Made by a program: the position numbers and the translations under genes. From Macropodus opercularis (Eukaryota; Chordata; Actinopteri; Anabantiformes; Osphronemidae): a DNA stretch of 64,000 bases. Below the pieces are notes generated by a model. That model worked only from the letters and a program-made list of their open reading frames with translations, did not search any database and was not told where the DNA came from. Position 1 is the stretch's first letter. Each line of letters starts with the position of its first letter. Below, in pieces: positions 51,431-62,600 of the stretch. Where the stretch lies: positions 9,069,501 through 9,133,500 of the forward strand of contig CM061090.1 in NCBI GenBank assembly GCA_030770545.1, written 5' to 3'.

Positions 51431-54178
51431 TCTATGATGAGAAAAAGCATTTCCTGAAGCACATGTGCTGTGAATGCTGAAAGGCTGAATTTAGTCCTCA
51501 AGTATTACGGAAACCCCTTAAACGCTGACAAATTAGATTTTACAAGAACTGAAAGTGAAAAACAAAAAGTCTAAAATGATCTAAAATAAAATAATATCCA
51601 AGATTTGCTGAAATTAGCCCTGTAACATTGGAATTTTCAATAGGAATGAATTTCTAGTAGGAACCTATTTAACAATTGTGCACTTTACAATTGAATTATA
51701 TTATGGAAGCAGTAGAAGATGGTCAACCAGCCCGACTAACTAACTGTCATAGTGGTTCATGATTTTGTGCTTTTATTTTGAATGGATTGAATGGAAGTAG
51801 CACTGTGTAAGGCAGCTGTGCCGTTGCCATGGAGACCATGAGTGAAAAGCAGGAAACTCAAGCTCATACTGCTGAGTCACCACAGTGGAAGCTGATTTGG
51901 ACACTGCTAAACAGGCTTGTTCCGGCAAAACCATAATTATAATGACCATGGAAAGGTTTGCTACATCAGAGCCTTAATGAGCGACTGTTACCTGCTTGGA
52001 GGAGTGAAGTTGTGGGTGAAAGCCAAGTGTTAGAAAGTAAATACAAAGGAGAAAAATGTTGTTACTAAATTGATTATATAACCATAATCGCAATTCGTGT
52101 GTTCAGTTGAGCTAATTAAGAAAAGGTTTTATCAGTTAATGCCTTTATTTCGAAATGTGTACTTTACTCACAAAAATAACACACAACAGTTTCTGTAGAT
52201 GAACAAGAAAAAGCCTAAACAAATCCATGGGAAGTCCTGAGTGACCCTCAGAGGATGGACTTGATCCTGTTTCGTCTCACCACAGTAAAGACTGGTCACA
52301 GTATGTGTGATCGAGTATGACATCATCCCGCAGCACCTTTAATGCATCACGTTTGCATTGTGGATTATATCATTACTATGATCCCATTCTACAACCTACA
52401 ATAAAAACACACAATGACATACTTTACTTGGCAATTCATTCTGAAAGTTGCAGAAGGAACAGGACGTGTGGTTATTATGGTAATTTAGAAGTTGTTGTTC
52501 ACATATCAAGCATTTGTCTACATTTCCTGGATTATTAATGTTGTTTACTTCTGTTTATGTAGAAGGCCTTTGAAGGTGCCATCCATTTTAAGATTTCTTA
52601 CCGCACTTGAAAGCCTGTGGCCCACACACCATCAGGGACCGGCTTCACTACAAATGTTACAGACAGTAAGCAGGTACAGGGATGGGAATCTGTCAGCACA
52701 CACATATGGACACACCGCCATGCTGCAGTATGCACCTGTGTACTGCATGTGTAAGCTGTGTGTAGTCTCCTGAGCCAGTGGAGTCAGTGAGAAAAAATGT
52801 GATAAATATTGAATTTGTAGCTCTTTGTGAATTGAAGTATTTTTTGCCCTGCACGAGTGAGTATCTCCAGTTTTATTATTTATTTTCCAGTAAAAAGACA
52901 CAACACACTAATATGAAAAGGTTTAACATGACATGTTTGTGAAATTAATAGCCAGTTACCATGGCTTCACCCAAATATTATATCATGCATTATGATTGTC
53001 TTAGCAGCTGAATTATTCATATGGCTGCACACCTTAATCACGTCACAGCGGCTGGATGAAGTGACGGCTCCCAACCCTGAAGATGTCAATTCATCTGCCT
53101 GTGAGAAATGGCCCATATCTGCTGTAGCACCAGCCGTCCCTGGGTTTGAAATCTGAGAGTGGCTGGTTGGAAAAGAAGCGAGTGGACACGGGTGCCTGTG
53201 TTCATTCATGTAAGTGATTACATGAAAAAAGCAGGGACTAAGTGTTCCTGTCAGTGTTCATCAGGTTGCCGCTGTGTCTAAATTTACCAGGCTGCAGTGC
53301 CGCGGTTGTCCAGGTGGTGGTGCTGACACACTGCAGCAGCTTGGCGCTTCAGCAGGGAGACGTACAGGCCTCTATCAGTTGAGAGCAGCCGCAGTGCGCT
53401 GCTACAAGAAATGGTTGTCACGTTTAAGTCATTGTGCACCTTGTGTATACATTAAGACCAAATACTTTCACTTACTTAAAGTAGAGCAAGTTCATTTGAA
53501 CATAGAACATTTATACGGTGTGTTTATATGGTAGGTGGCTCTATAATATTTTCAGGTTTTTCAAGTTTACTTCTGGGCCCATAATTGATGTTTTGAAGGG
53601 CGTCACACAAGCACAAATGTTATATAATGCACGTACACAGTAACCTGAAACTCTGGTTGCAGTTAAACGTTTGAAGAACGTCGAGTTTATGGCAGCATTA
53701 ATAAAACACATACAGTACAGTATGTCGCAGGCTTCTGTGTCACGCCCTCAATAGCTGAGCTGTGTGAAGAGGTACAAACCTACGGACTCCCCCTCACCTG
53801 TGAGGGCACCAAGAAGATCATCTTAAAAAACATATGCAGAGTGAAAGTCTCTACTATGGCGAGAAGTGAGCATAGATGAAGACCATTAGTAGGGCTCAGT
53901 CACATGCATTTGAATTAGATTATCCGTTATCCATTAGTGTAATTGGCCTTTACTCTGACAGGCTATAAATGGCCTTCCTGCTTGACTTGCGCTATGTTTG
54001 TGGTTTAAAGCCGATTACTGACAAAGAAATTATAAGACAAGGCAATAATTTACATCAGTCAGCAACACATGGAGATAACCTTCCCTTCATCGTTCAGTAG
54101 TCTTCACCAACATCTCTAGTGGACTGATGGCAGTCAGTCTGCCGGCGGCCGTCAGCGTTCAGCCATCTGCTAGAATAT
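51431..54178. other. Decayed region between block B and the exon 79 remnant
   Basis: By collinearity this should correspond to dnah2 exons 80-83. Only faint similarity is visible: 53040-53150 against exon 81, and CCCTCACCTGTGAGGGCA at 53802-53819 against the exon 80 acceptor edge. Otherwise it is AT-rich unique sequence without a gene. Confidence 0.5.
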
Positions 54179-54300
54179 CAAAGTCAGCATCATTAAAGTC
54201 TTTGACAGTGTTCACATCCAGCTATAGAAACGACTTTCTTTCAAGCTGCTGTGAAGGGAAAGTCTAAAGAGAAGGTCAGGCATTGTCAGCTTTCACACCA
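54179..54300 (-). pseudogene. Remnant of dnah2 exon 79
   Basis: The stretch starting AAGTCAGCATCATTAAAG and continuing through CATCCAGCTATAGAAA to TGCTGTGAA parallels 15197-15280 of the intact gene. The far end (CAGCTTTCACACCAAAGGGC) parallels the exon 79 acceptor side at about 15372-15390. About 70 bp of the exon interior are deleted, which breaks the frame. Confidence 0.75.
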
Positions 54301-54540
54301 AAGGGCAACGGTAGACAGTGTTAACACTGCGGGCGAACTGGAAAGCTAAAAGTACAACATGATCAGATTTCTTGGCAACTGTCAAGTGCTAGAACAGCAT
54401 CAACACAACCAACTGTACAAATTACACAAGAATCTGTTCGTTCATTGAGTAAACCGCTAGTATTATAGATGGTACACATGAGGAAAAAAGAGGTTGGAAG
54501 TCAGTACAATGACTCGGCATCAGGTGAGAGTCTGGGAAGG

Positions 54541-55310
54541 GTGAGGGTTGGGGTTAGGGGATAGGGTTATGGTTAGGGGATAGGGTTGGGGTTAGGGGTT
54601 AGGGGATAGGGTTATGGTTAGGGGATAGGGTTATGGTTAGGGGATATGGGATAGGGTTGGGATTAGGGGTTAGGGGATAGGGTTATGGTTAGGGGATAGG
54701 GTTATGGTTAGAAGATAGGGGATAGGGTTATGGTTAGGGGATAGGGTTATGGTTAGAAGATAGGGGATAGGGGATAGGGTTATGGTTAGGGGAAAGGGGA
54801 TAGGGGATAGGGGATAGGGGATAGGGGATAGGGTTATGGTTAGGGGAAAGGGGATAGGGTTATGGTTAGGGGATAGGGTTAGGGGATAGGGTTAGGGGAT
54901 AGGGGATAGGGGATAGGGGATAGGGGATAGGGGATAGGGGATAGGGGATAGGGGATAGGGGATAGGGGATAGGGTTATGGTTAGGGGATAGGGTTAGGGG
55001 ATAGGGGATAGGGGATAGGGGATAGGGTTATGGTTAGGGGATAGGGGATAGGGGATAGGGTTATGGTTAGGGGATAGGGGATAGGGGATAGGGTTATGGT
55101 TAGGGGATAGGGGATAGGGGATAGGGTTATGGTTAGGGGATAGGGTTATGGTTAGAAGATAGGGGATAGGGGATAGGGTTATGGTTAGGGGATAGGGTTA
55201 TGGTTAGAAGATAGGGGATAGGGGATAGGGTTATGGTTAGGGGATAGGGGATAGGGTATAGGGTTATGGTTAGGGGATAGGGGATAGGGTATAGGGTTAT
55301 GGTTAGGGGA
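54541..55310 (+). repeat. G-rich minisatellite of GGGGATA and GGGTTATGGTTA words
   Basis: About 770 bp are built almost only from two words, GGGGATA (7 bp) and GGGTTATGGTTA (about 12 bp), in variable order, with occasional GAAGATA variants. The plus strand is G-rich with GGGG every 7 bases, so G-quadruplex formation is likely. It resembles degenerate telomere-type sequence but is not TTAGGG. It lies between the exon 79 and exon 77 remnants of the dead dnah2 copy and has no counterpart in the intact gene. Confidence 0.95.
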
Positions 55311-56130
55311 TCTCCACTACCAGTCTGATCTGCACAACAGCAAAGTACAATTAACAAAAAGATTGAACCAAAGACGTCTGAAGGCATTAAAATGTGCGTT
55401 GTTAGTGCTCACCAGGCACATTCAAAACCACTGTCGCCTGACTAAGCAAAGTGTGCAATTATCTTGGAAGTTACATCTGATTTCAAACTAACATCTAGGA
55501 CCTCTCAGCAGCCACTAGACTGTGCAGAGCTGAATCACTGCTCTCCAAGAAGATGCCACACATGAAGTGCTCGGGAGACCGTTCTGTGGCTGGACACTGT
55601 GGACATTATATCATATTATAATACAGTATAATCCTCGAGGGAGAGGAACAATTTATATATGTATATAAGGTGTTGGTGTCTAGGTCGTTAGGACTGTTAT
55701 GCATCTGGCAAAGAAGAGAGAGGACATGGAAGGCTGAAAACAAATCAAAGGAAACACCATAAATATCGGCTTTCTCAAACAAACAAATGACTTGATGTAT
55801 AACGACGACATTTCCCCAGTTACCAAGAGGCGTGTCTGAGAAGCAACTAACCAGAGAAACTGCCAGTCAAGCCTCCGCTGCTATAATAAACAGCTGCAAA
55901 TCACGCTGATGAGCATGAGCGAGCGGGGAAACAGTGGCTCGATATGGGGAGTGAAAGATTCATCTGAATAGGCCGAATCAATCAAATATTTATCCAGGAT
56001 ATTGTGCACTCAGTGAAACACAAATGACACTTGAGCCTGAAAAAACACTCATAGGGGGGAAAAATCACTGAATAAATCAGGACGAGAGGTAGAAAGACTG
56101 AGCTTATGTAGAGCTGAGATGTTTTAATGT

Positions 56131-56185
56131 GCTCATGCCAGAGGCCTGAGCCACAGCAGGGCTCCTGGGTCGTAGGCTGAGACCT
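56131..56185 (-). pseudogene. Remnant of dnah2 exon 77
   Basis: GCTCATGCCAGAGGCCT is identical to the intact exon 77 near 16130-16146. It is followed by a shortened version of the next stretch, with CAGGGCTCCTG shared. In the intact gene this region encodes the AAA6 segment around GVDPTGALVQLAEASGM. The reading frame is lost by small deletions. Confidence 0.75.
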
Positions 56186-56442
56186 GATGACACAGTGTAC
56201 AGACATACAGATATTTGTTTAATGTTACACCGATACATTGTGGCAGCGCCTTGGTCTCCTGTGGCCATTTTAGCCACCAGACTCTATATGTGGGTGGGAG
56301 GGGCTCGGTCAGAGAAAGGCAGACAGACATGTGCACAGAGAACAGCTGACACTCAGGCTGTTGAGCAGGCGGCTCCACAACAAGGAGGTCACGCACAAGG
56401 AGATGACACAGACAGAGGCTATCAACATGTTCTGCCACTCAC

Positions 56443-56649
56443 CACCGCTACAGTCCCCTCCCAGAGCAAGGCTTTTACTGCAGCCTCCTCCAGTTGGCTG
56501 CTTTTGGAGGGGCTCTCCCGCTCAAGCTCCTCTTCAGCAGATGTGCTAGTTAACTTGGCCCTTTTCACTTTCCAGTTCTTCACTCGAACAAACTCCTGCT
56601 GGCAGTCACTCATGATGAAGCCGTGCATGCCAACGCCTGATGCACTTCT
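56443..56649 (-). CDS. Candidate isolated exon, unknown protein, inside the dead dnah2 copy
   Basis: The minus strand has an acceptor (TTTGCAG, or TCTGCAG 7 bp earlier), an open frame of about 69 codons and a strong donor (GTGAGT) at 56437-56442. The translation includes GVGMHGFIMSDCQQEFVRVK, NWKVKRAKL and a Glu/Ser-rich stretch. Its composition is protein-like (charged, no repeats). It does not resemble any dnah2 exon and has no partner exon in view. It may be an exon of another gene, an exon captured in the decayed region, or chance. Confidence 0.3.
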
Positions 56650-57599
56650 CTGCAAACTGCAGACGCCATAGGATTCATCACATAAAGATCAGAGAACCTT
56701 CTCCAGCCTCTTAGCTCAAATCAAGAACCAAACTATGGATCGGAACCTTTCAGGCGTGTCTGTACATTACAGATTTCAGATTCAGATTGTTCCTGCTGAA
56801 CTGTGTTTCCTTCACCTCAGCTTTACGGAGGTTGCTGGTAATTCACCGACGTTCACTTGGTTTCTGTCACCACTTGTTGTTGACTATGGTTCTTTGTTCT
56901 GTGGAAAAGGCAGCGAATACTGTACGTGCAGTAATTAAAGGCAGCCTCCGTGCAGGTAAGACAGTAACCTTTAATTTATGCTTCCATTAGGAACGTAACA
57001 CTGGAACTTTTGTCAAAAGTTGCTGTGTCAACGCACATCCTGAGTCATGGCCCTACATTATTAACTGAGCTAGATAAACACTCTACTCCAAGCTGAGGGG
57101 AGAGGAAATCTTGGCAGCAGCAAAATCCTCCTGTGATCACATTAATATTGAGCTCAACTTTGTCAAATCTAATTCCCACTGATGGAATAAAGCAAAGGAA
57201 GTGAGTGACACATATCCACAAACCCACACGCTCGCTTCTCTCCTCGCTGGCACAGCCATGAATAGATCCTCAGTTGTCAGAAAGAGCAGAGAAGACGCCA
57301 TGCATTCATCATCGGCGAGGTATGAGATACACACACTGCAGGCTACTGTTGTCTTAATCAAACACAAAGAGCACACAGTTGTTCCCAGCTGTCAGTGTCA
57401 TACTTAAGCAAAACCTTGGAAGTCTTCTGTATAGAAAAGCGTGATGCGGGCACGTGCACAAGCTGCTCGTACACAAAACATCCCGCTGCACTTCCGCTTC
57501 GTTCTTCGCAGTGCAGACAATCTTCTCACAATAAAACAACAAATCCAAACCTGATGGCAGAGCAGAGGTGTCTGTCTCAGGGTACGGTCTAAAAAAAAC

Positions 57600-57637
57600 C
57601 TGGAAGTTCTGTGATGTTGTCCCAGCTAATTTCTACA
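57600..57637 (-). pseudogene. Remnant of dnah2 exon 75
   Basis: TCTGTGATGTTGTCCCA is shared with the intact exon 75 at about 17015-17031 and encodes WDNITEL on the minus strand. Flanking exon sequence has diverged or been deleted. Confidence 0.7.
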
Positions 57638-57798
57638 AAAAACTCACTTTGAACTTGCACATTTAAATTCACAGCGGAAGGACGTTTGGGGCATGGAGTG
57701 TGTGCCAAGCCTTTGAAAGTAAAAAAAGACTCCCCCCTGGATTTGGTCAAATTTAATACACCAATGCAATTCTTTGGTGCTTGTTCTGTGTTTTCGTA

Positions 57799-57907
57799 CC
57801 GTCCTCTTAGGAGGAAGAAGCTGGATTCTTCTATGGTGGGTTGGCTCACACAACTGGAAGCTGAAGAGAAGTGTGTGGACAGATGTCTAATTCTGTGGAC
57901 ATACACC
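57799..57907 (-). pseudogene. Remnant of dnah2 exon 74
   Basis: The whole exon is alignable to 17279-17405. GTCCTC-TAGGAGGAAGAAGCTG at the donor side matches the intact copy. TTGGCTCACACA, CTGAAGAGAAG and a terminal ACACCTGC parallel the interior and the acceptor edge. Minus-strand translation still shows EESSFFLLRGR beside the intact DEYSFFLRGG, but a frameshift and about 18 missing bases disable it. Confidence 0.78.
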
Positions 57908-58389
57908 TGCTTCTAAAGCATTTTTACTGCATGATTTGCAGAGGACGTGGAAAGACAAACAACTGTTTTCTGATACTACCAGTATTTTAAAATTCTTCAT
58001 GTTGTTTCTACAGTGTTGCGCCTTTGACCACTTTACATCTTGGTTATTTTCACAAAGATTTGTTAGGAACTGTGCAGGAAGTACATCACAAAAATGAGCT
58101 GAGATCCCCGCACATGCTGGACGCGACGGAGTGGCCAAGTACAGAGAAGCTTTCCTACAGGCAGGCAGGCACATGCAGTTTTCTACCACTGGCCAGGTGT
58201 TAATCACACTGAAGCCTCGCTGTAATTGCACAAACACGCTGACGTGGAACACAAAGCCAGAGCTCCTGTAGAAGTTGGAGCCCAGCAGAGAGGAAGGCTG
58301 GGAAGCAGAGTTAAGGAACAAAGGAGAAGCAGCTAATAGACTGAAGGATCTAGAAATAAAACATTTATGGGGTAAAATAAGGTTCCTTT

Positions 58390-58490
58390 AGTCCATCTGT
58401 CAGCATCACTGCAGTGGAAAGCTCTGCTCCTGCCTACTCTCCACGACTGTGGTGCACCACAGTAGAGGTTAGCAGCCAGTCAGTCTGCTG
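58390..58490 (-). pseudogene. Weak remnant of dnah2 exon 72
   Basis: CTCTGCTCCTGCCTACTCTCC and GTAGAGGTTAGCAGCCAG (shared core TAGAGGTT.GCAGC) parallel 17976-18050 of intact exon 72. It falls between the exon 74 and exon 66 remnants as collinearity requires. The similarity is short. Confidence 0.45.
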
Positions 58491-60249
58491 AGACTCTGAC
58501 CTGTATTCTTATGTAGTGTAATGGTCTTCATGTCATTATCATTTATCTATGCTGGATGTCTACAAAAGCTGCGGCGTGTAACAGAGCTTTGAGACTAATG
58601 TTCGTCTCACAAATGTTTTATTAAGTGTTTACTGATCCTTTGCCAGTTTTTCTCTTCCTTTTGTCTATCTGTTGATCATTATTCTACTGACCCCAGCACT
58701 CTTCCCTCTCCACCATCCTCTTTTCTCATCCATCGTTGTGCTGCGATGGCTCCTTGCCATGACTCACCCTCTCTCCTCTTTACCTTAAGAGCCTGAAGTC
58801 TTTGGTTCCACTTCCTCACCGACTCCTTACAACCCACCCCTCAGTCCAGCGCCTCCTTTGTTCCAGTTTTTTGCCAAACTGCTAAAACACATTTGTTGTA
58901 AGCATCTCCCGTTTCCTCAAACTTTAAACACAAATCCAGAAAGATATATAACATGACTGAACTGTTTCCTCAAAACCAGTGATCCAGTGTGTTCAGTTTA
59001 CACAACTGTAGATTCTTCACCGAGTCGCATGGCATTACTGTATTTGAAGCCTGTCAACACATTGCTTCTCGTCGTTGGCAGTAAGGAGCAAACCTTCCAT
59101 ATCCTCATTTGGTCGTCTTTCAGTTCTACAAAGAGGAAAATCCAACACATCAGGCCTCCTTCCTCTGTCCCTCTGAAACCAATCCATTTATTACAGTTTG
59201 CTTAGTTCTGACAGCTGAAATAGTGGAGATTATTAGAAAACAAAATGCACATGTTGATGTGAGTTTTCCTCTGAGGCACGTTTGGGTCAACATGCTCTGC
59301 AAATGTACGTCGCTGTATTTCATGAAAGTACAGTAGTAATATTTGTCCTACTACAATGGATGTGGATGGATGGACAAAGAAACAGAGAAGGTTATTGATT
59401 ACTAGCAAGTCAGGAGGGACGGACGACTCTCGCTATTAGACAAATACGTCACTCTGAAACGCCACAGTCGCAATCTATAACTGCCACAACTCAATTGTCC
59501 CTAAATGTCACGCTGTGGCTACATTGTGAAGTGGCAGCTGAATGAAGTGAGGGCAATGAGAGAAAGCAAAGAGCCAGAAAGAGACTCACAATGAAAGGTC
59601 AGAACCACCAAATAGGAAGAAACGGGCTGAATAGCACACACTGGGACAAAATTGGTCACGTAAAAGAAAGCAGAGAGAAGAGGGGTCCTGTGGAGGATGA
59701 GAACAGAAGTGAACTAAAGACAGGGATGGAAAAAAGTGAGCCTGCTTCTTTACCTGAAGCCCTCACACGTCCTCTGACAGTCAGTCGCTACAGTCACAGC
59801 TTAAAGCCAAACTGACTTTGTTGATTTAAACATATCTTCTTAAATTAAATGAATGTAAATGTGTTTTTGAAAAGTTTAGTGACTCTAGTAACAGATGGTT
59901 TTCATTTCGTCTGATTAATCGCACTACAAGCGAGCAGTGAGAGTGAAGGTTAGAGGGCCATTCCACCAGGAAGTGTCATATATTCTGTTGTTTTTAATCT
60001 GCATAAATGTAATAAACCAATATTCTGAATTTCAGTGTGAGTTTTTTTCTCAGACTTTGCTTGAGCTCTTTTTGAAGCGAGTGCATGAAAAAAGAAACAG
60101 AGCTGCAGTCTAGAAGAGAGCAGATAAAACTTCCACACAGACCACGTACACACATGAAAAAAGTTAAGAGTTCAGAACAGAAGTCAAAGTAGTTTTAGAA
60201 AGCAGGAAGGATATGTTAGCTCCAGTAAATGTTCCTTGTAGCTTTGGCT

Positions 60250-60620
60250 GGCTTTCCACTGCTGATGTCTTATCTGATACCCTGTCAAAGGAAGTCCCTC
60301 AAAAACCTGAAGCTTTCCTCAAACACGGCCATAATGCATGTCACTGCTTGATAGTAGTTCAAGATAGTCTGCTTCTCATCAGGGGATAAAGCCCTGAACA
60401 TGGGCTCGCATCTAATGTTGGCAGCATGTTTCCAATACACTGATTACTTTCCTTAACCTGTTAATGTCTGAGGTTAAATTGCTTTCCAGCGACATGGTGG
60501 AGCCAGGCCCACAGTGGCGAACGGGTGCACGCTAGACGCTGTGTGAAGGGAACGGAGCTGCAGCGCGTCCATCTCCCAGCTCAAAGCTCTCTGTGACAAC
60601 GCTCAGCTGCTCCGAGCTTT
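60250..60620 (-). pseudogene. Weak remnants of dnah2 exons 66 and 65
   Basis: At 60365-60398, TTCAAGATAGTCTGC followed by AAAGCCCTGAAC parallels the exon 66 acceptor side (CAACAAGATAGCCCATGC and AAGGCCCTGAAC, 20930-20966). At about 60570-60600, TCCATCTC followed by AAAGCTCTCTGTGACAAC parallels exon 65 (TCCATCTC, AAACTCTCTTTCGTGACCAA). The order agrees with the rest of the dead copy. On their own these matches would be marginal. Confidence 0.5.
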
Positions 60621-62483
60621 CTCTTTGTTGCTCCCCAATCACTACTGTCGGGGAAAACCGAGAAAACCTGCTCTGGGGTTGTTACAGAGAAAGTGCAGCA
60701 AATGGGATTCAGCAGCATCTTAAAATGCAAACTGAATTTGGTGACAAGAATCAAAGGCAACAGGATTTAGTCTGCGCACTAGAGATGCGGTTACAATCAG
60801 TCAGGGAACAGTTGATCTGTGTTTCATATCAGCTTAATAAAATATTAAATGTGAAGAGGGAACGTTGCTAATGTCCAGACTGATCAGTAAATATTACAGC
60901 TAGTTCAAGCGTTTCTGCTCTGCTTCACAACCAGAAGCTCCACTGTCATACACAGCAGAGAAATACAGTACAGTACTGTAATAATTCAGAAACAACCCTT
61001 CCACATTAATGCTGTGTAAAATGCAAACAAGCAAAATGGATGCACATGTTCTGCCAAGTAAAGTTTCTTCTGAATATCTTTTTCCTTTTTTTTTTTTTTA
61101 CAGATGGCATATTTCCATGACCCTGCTGCCTATGATTATGAGTTTTTACAGTACCTCTGTTTGACATCAGTTAAATCATACTGACGAGAAGGAATACAAG
61201 AGGATCAGTGTTCCCCTGTGTGCCACCGTGAATGCTGTGTTTGCTTAATTTGCCCTATTGTGTGTACTGGGCTACAGTTAATCTCAGTCAATAAAGATTT
61301 AATAACAGCTGGTAATGCACTCACTGCGAGGCTGCAAAGGTGAACCCAGGCACACAGAGAACAGGCATCAGTCCCTCTAAGTAGGCGCGTTGAAGGATGG
61401 TATTCACTTAACGTTGTCCGGTAAAAGAACAAAGGTTTCTGACGGAGAGGCTTCACCGTAGGTCCACCATTAGCCGTTTCATCATTACAGTACTTTCGTT
61501 TTTATCTATTGGTTTGATTCCTTTCTGAGTGAGTTGTCCTCATAAAGACAGAAATGTTTTCCAGTTTTTTGCCCCTCTTCATGTTCTCGCCAAATCGCCC
61601 CACTGCTTTGTGCCGTACAGTTATTTATTTGTTTAATAGCTCTACTGTTACAGGGTTGCGATCAGCCAGAGGAATATTTAGCTCAGTGAGTCAGAGGGGA
61701 GACATTGCTCTTGTATACAAGCAAAAGTCATTACACTTTACAGCACTTAAGGAAATTATTTTTCACAAACCGAAGCTCTTCCTTTGTAAGGAGCCACTAA
61801 TTAAAAAAAAGAAACTTGGAGGGATATGATTGAAGTATGTAGCCACAGTATGTGGCTTTTTTTAAAACAATGACTCTTCACCTATAATCATCTTGCACAT
61901 ACGCTGTGAAATAAACAGGTGAAGAGAAAGAAAGAAGAGTTTAATGAACGGGCAACTGCCAAACCCTCACAGAGACACATCAGATAGATGAGAAAACATA
62001 ACACAGAAAATGTTTTTAGGCTTCGCTAATGTGACAGATCTGCGTCGTACTGAAAATTGGCTCGTTGTTAAAGTCCACAAAAACCACACATTGTTTATCT
62101 TCACACTAATGTTTCACGGCTCAACTCGACCTGCTACTCCTAAAGCTTTTCATTTACGAACAAATCACTGCAGTACCTGGTTAAGACAGGTTCACACCTA
62201 CTGTAAGACACTGAAACCATTCAGAAATCCGGCAAATAAAAATGAGACAAAATGAAGTAAATAAATCAAAATGAATCAACTGCAGTTCTGTCGCTCCTCC
62301 CTGATTCTGCCTAGACACGATGTGACTGTACACAATTTGTATTTGTCAGCTTTAGTTCTCCCATTTTCTTTGCCACACTCTCAATCTCCTCTCTGTCAAG
62401 CCCAAATAGCTTTGTCTCACCCCATTCCTCCTTTCAATTTCCTTCCCACACTCATCCCTTCATCCTGCGCTGCTGTCTCCCTC

Positions 62484-62592
62484 ACTGCTGGCTCTTGGCC
62501 TCGACCCAGGTGGGCTTTTTGCCCTGAAGGATCACGATGGCCTGCGTTACAGTCTCATGGCACTCGATCTCTCATCCAGAGGTTTCAGAACA
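62484..62592 (-). pseudogene. Remnant of dnah2 exon 62 (microtubule-binding domain)
   Basis: GCTCTTGGCCTC, then CCCAGGTGGGCT, GCCCTGAAGGATCA and GGCCTGCGTTACAGTCTC follow the intact exon 62 (22570-22711) at roughly 80 percent identity over about 65 bp. The donor-side TCCCTCAC also parallels the intact exon's TCTCTCAC. The centre of the exon is deleted and the frame is lost. It is the most distal remnant recognised, so the dead copy spans at least exons 62-79 plus 3' flank. Confidence 0.78.
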
Positions 62593-62600
62593 AAAGAAGA

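Larger units (their letters stand above)
50054..62600 (-). pseudogene. Decayed tandem copy of the 3' part of dnah2
   Basis: Fragments resembling dnah2 occur here in the same order and on the same strand as in the intact gene. Non-coding block A is at 50056-50440 (intact copy 8377-8825) and block B at 50904-51430 (11606-12306). Exon remnants: exon 79 at 54179-54300, exon 77 at 56131-56185, exon 75 at 57600-57637, exon 74 at 57799-57907, exon 72 at about 58390-58490, exon 66 at about 60250-60400, exon 65 at about 60540-60620, and exon 62 at 62484-62592. Frames are broken, most exons are unrecognisable, and the segment that should hold exons 84-87 is collapsed to under 0.5 kb. Collinearity across 12.5 kb, including introns and 3' flank, rules out a processed copy and points to an old tandem duplication. 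The copy may continue past 64 kb. Alignments were made by eye; exons 79, 77, 74 and 62 are the strongest. Confidence 0.85.

Noticed and set aside
54541..55310. Interstitial telomere (TTAGGG) array
   Set aside because: The units are GGGGATA and GGGTTATGGTTA; true TTAGGG tandem units are absent.
55133..55387. Minus-strand open frame with repeated LTITLYPIPYP
   Set aside because: Direct translation of the GGGGATA/GGGTTATGGTTA minisatellite; no evidence of coding.
56195..56671. 158-codon plus-strand open frame
   Set aside because: Serine/leucine-rich, with no domain; antisense to the more protein-like minus-strand candidate exon at 56443-56649.
60593..60871. 92-codon plus-strand open frame with a helical-looking end (ALEMRLQSVREQL)
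   Set aside because: No family match or splice context, and it overlaps the weak exon 65 remnant on the other strand; probably chance.
50054..62600. Assembly artefact (misplaced haplotype) as the source of the second dnah2 copy
   Set aside because: Divergence is far too high and includes many deletions and an inserted minisatellite, unlike allelic sequence.
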